A stretch of 5,717 nucleotides of DNA, from positions 1 through 5,717 of the forward strand of contig JANYAJ010000446.1 in assembly GCA_025361385.1 (NCBI GenBank), given 5' to 3'. The translations under genes and the position numbers were made by a program. This stretch comes from Nitrospira sp. Lineage in GTDB: Bacteria; Nitrospirota; Nitrospiria; Nitrospirales; Nitrospiraceae. Of this stretch, positions 5,026 to 5,717 are shown piece by piece. The notes under the pieces are model-generated. The model did no database searches. It was given only the letters and a program-made list of their open reading frames with translations, and had not been told where the DNA came from. How positions within the stretch are numbered: the first letter of the stretch is position 1; every line of letters starts with the position of its first letter.

Positions 5026-5717
5026 TTATCCACGCGCTGCTGCTCGAACGATTTCCAGTTTTGCCATTCCCCGCCGGGAATAATCGTATTACCCACCAGG
5101 CACTGGCCTGAAAACCGTTGCACGATCACGTCAGCCAGGAGCGAAAGCACCTGACCGGTGTGGCGACCCTGTACCCCACGGACCCGCAACACCAGGCCGA
5201 ACCCTGGCCCATCGAGCGGTCCGTACAGCATGCCATGAACCCCTGTGGCATCCCTTGCACCCTGCATTGAGACCGGCAGCAGATCCCCCTCCCACTGAAT
5301 GGACGAATGACGTTCTGCTGACGGTGCGGTGGCCTGCCAGGTACAGGGCGTGCCGGCCACAGCCAGCTCCGCCAAGAGCCACGTCACCGTCGGCCAGTCC
5401 GGCATCTCGCTTTGAAAGGTCCATTGCGCCACCTGCTCCAAGGACAAGGGCTCAAGGCTCGGCGCCGCCACTTCTTCCAACTGCGCTTCGTCGCACACCA
5501 CATAGAGTTCGCCCTGCGGATCGAACCAGAAACGCAATTTCCCGTCGGTCAACTCCGCCTGGATAATTCCAAGCGTCGAGCAATCGGCCCCCTCCTGCTC
5601 AAACATGGAGAAGTCCGTCACGCCGGTCATCGTCATTTTCGCCACACGCGCCATCTGACGAATACGATAGCGGATCACGACCGTGACGGTGGTCCCCGCC
5701 AACACCTCGCGGCCCGA
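5004..5717 (-). CDS. Unrecognised protein, 5' end missing at the window edge
   Basis: The frame is open from the right edge (visible residues SGREVLAGTTVTV...) to a TGA at 5006-5004, directly followed by a second TGA. It gives 237 visible residues. Possible internal starts are a GTG (complement of 5703-5705) and an ATG (5652-5654), neither with a Shine-Dalgarno motif, so the real start is probably outside the window. I do not recognise the family. The visible part has no membrane segment. It mixes beta-like stretches (TVTVVIRYRIRQM, KLRFWFDPQGELYVVCD) with an acidic helical part and a Gly-rich region (GMLYGPLDGPGFGLVLRVRGVQGRHTGQVLSLLADVIVQRF). Three Trp occur in the QWTFQSEMPDWPTVTW stretch. 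The final residues NSAMNAE are encoded by repeat copy 4, so the ancestral C-terminus was probably shorter or different. Confidence 0.7.
   Translation of the reverse strand, partial: SGREVLAGTTVTVVIRYRIRQMARVAKMTMTGVTDFSMFEQEGADCSTLGIIQAELTDGKLRFWFDPQGELYVVCDEAQLEEVAAPSLEPLSLEQVAQWTFQSEMPDWPTVTWLLAELAVAGTPCTWQATAPSAERHSSIQWEGDLLPVSMQGARDATGVHGMLYGPLDGPGFGLVLRVRGVQGRHTGQVLSLLADVIVQRFSGQCLVGNTIIPGGEWQNWKSFEQQRVDNSAMNAE

Noticed and set aside
5131..5566. Open frames on both strands overlapping the right-edge gene
   Set aside because: They are Pro/Arg/Ala-rich shadow translations inside the longer minus frame, which is open from the window edge.

Overview
The window looks like chromosomal DNA from a GC-rich, free-living bacterium. 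A Nitrospira-type genome (phylum Nitrospirota) is my best guess. That rests on recalled resemblance: the intergenic repeats with ends like GCTGAAAAAGTCCGCC and GCATCCTGC, the PmtA-like methyltransferase, and several hypothetical proteins of a familiar style. No search was run, so the genus is an inference. I see no rRNA, tRNA, CRISPR array, insertion sequence with transposase, phage gene or toxin-antitoxin pair.

Layout from left to right. (1) The 3' part of an AttH/CrtC-type lipocalin-like gene (+, 1-792), cut by the left edge. (2) A repeat element at 792-949. (3) A lipoprotein-like seven-repeat Asp-box/BNR beta-propeller gene (+, 1044-2081). (4) A second, inverted repeat element at 2060-2181 that overlaps the propeller gene's last codons. 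(5) A small His-rich lipoprotein with a Spy/CpxP flavour (-, 2181-2663). (6) A divergent small soluble protein of unknown function (+, 2741-3094). (7) A third repeat element at 3083-3274. (8) A three-segment membrane protein of unknown function (-, 3353-3973). (9) A 234-base divergent intergenic region with a good sigma70-type promoter and a foldable leader. (10) A PmtA-like SAM-dependent methyltransferase (+, 4208-4930). (11) A fourth, reduced repeat at about 4949-5025. (12) The 3' part of an unrecognised gene (-, 5004-5717), cut by the right edge.

The genes do not form an obvious pathway. Several look concerned with the cell envelope: two lipoproteins, one membrane protein, a lipid-methyltransferase candidate and a lipocalin-like protein often linked to lipoprotein-export-type ABC transporters. 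Most are single-gene transcription units separated by repeats.

The most striking feature is the repeat family. Three copies share imperfect terminal inverted repeats. Three copies have palindromic interiors built from 7-base units (TGAnCGA on one arm, TCAnCGT on the other). Every copy sits at the 3' end of a gene, and three of the four lie between convergent genes. Element bases make up part or all of several stop codons and, in places, the last few codons. A role as dispersed two-way terminators or REP/MITE-like elements is an inference.
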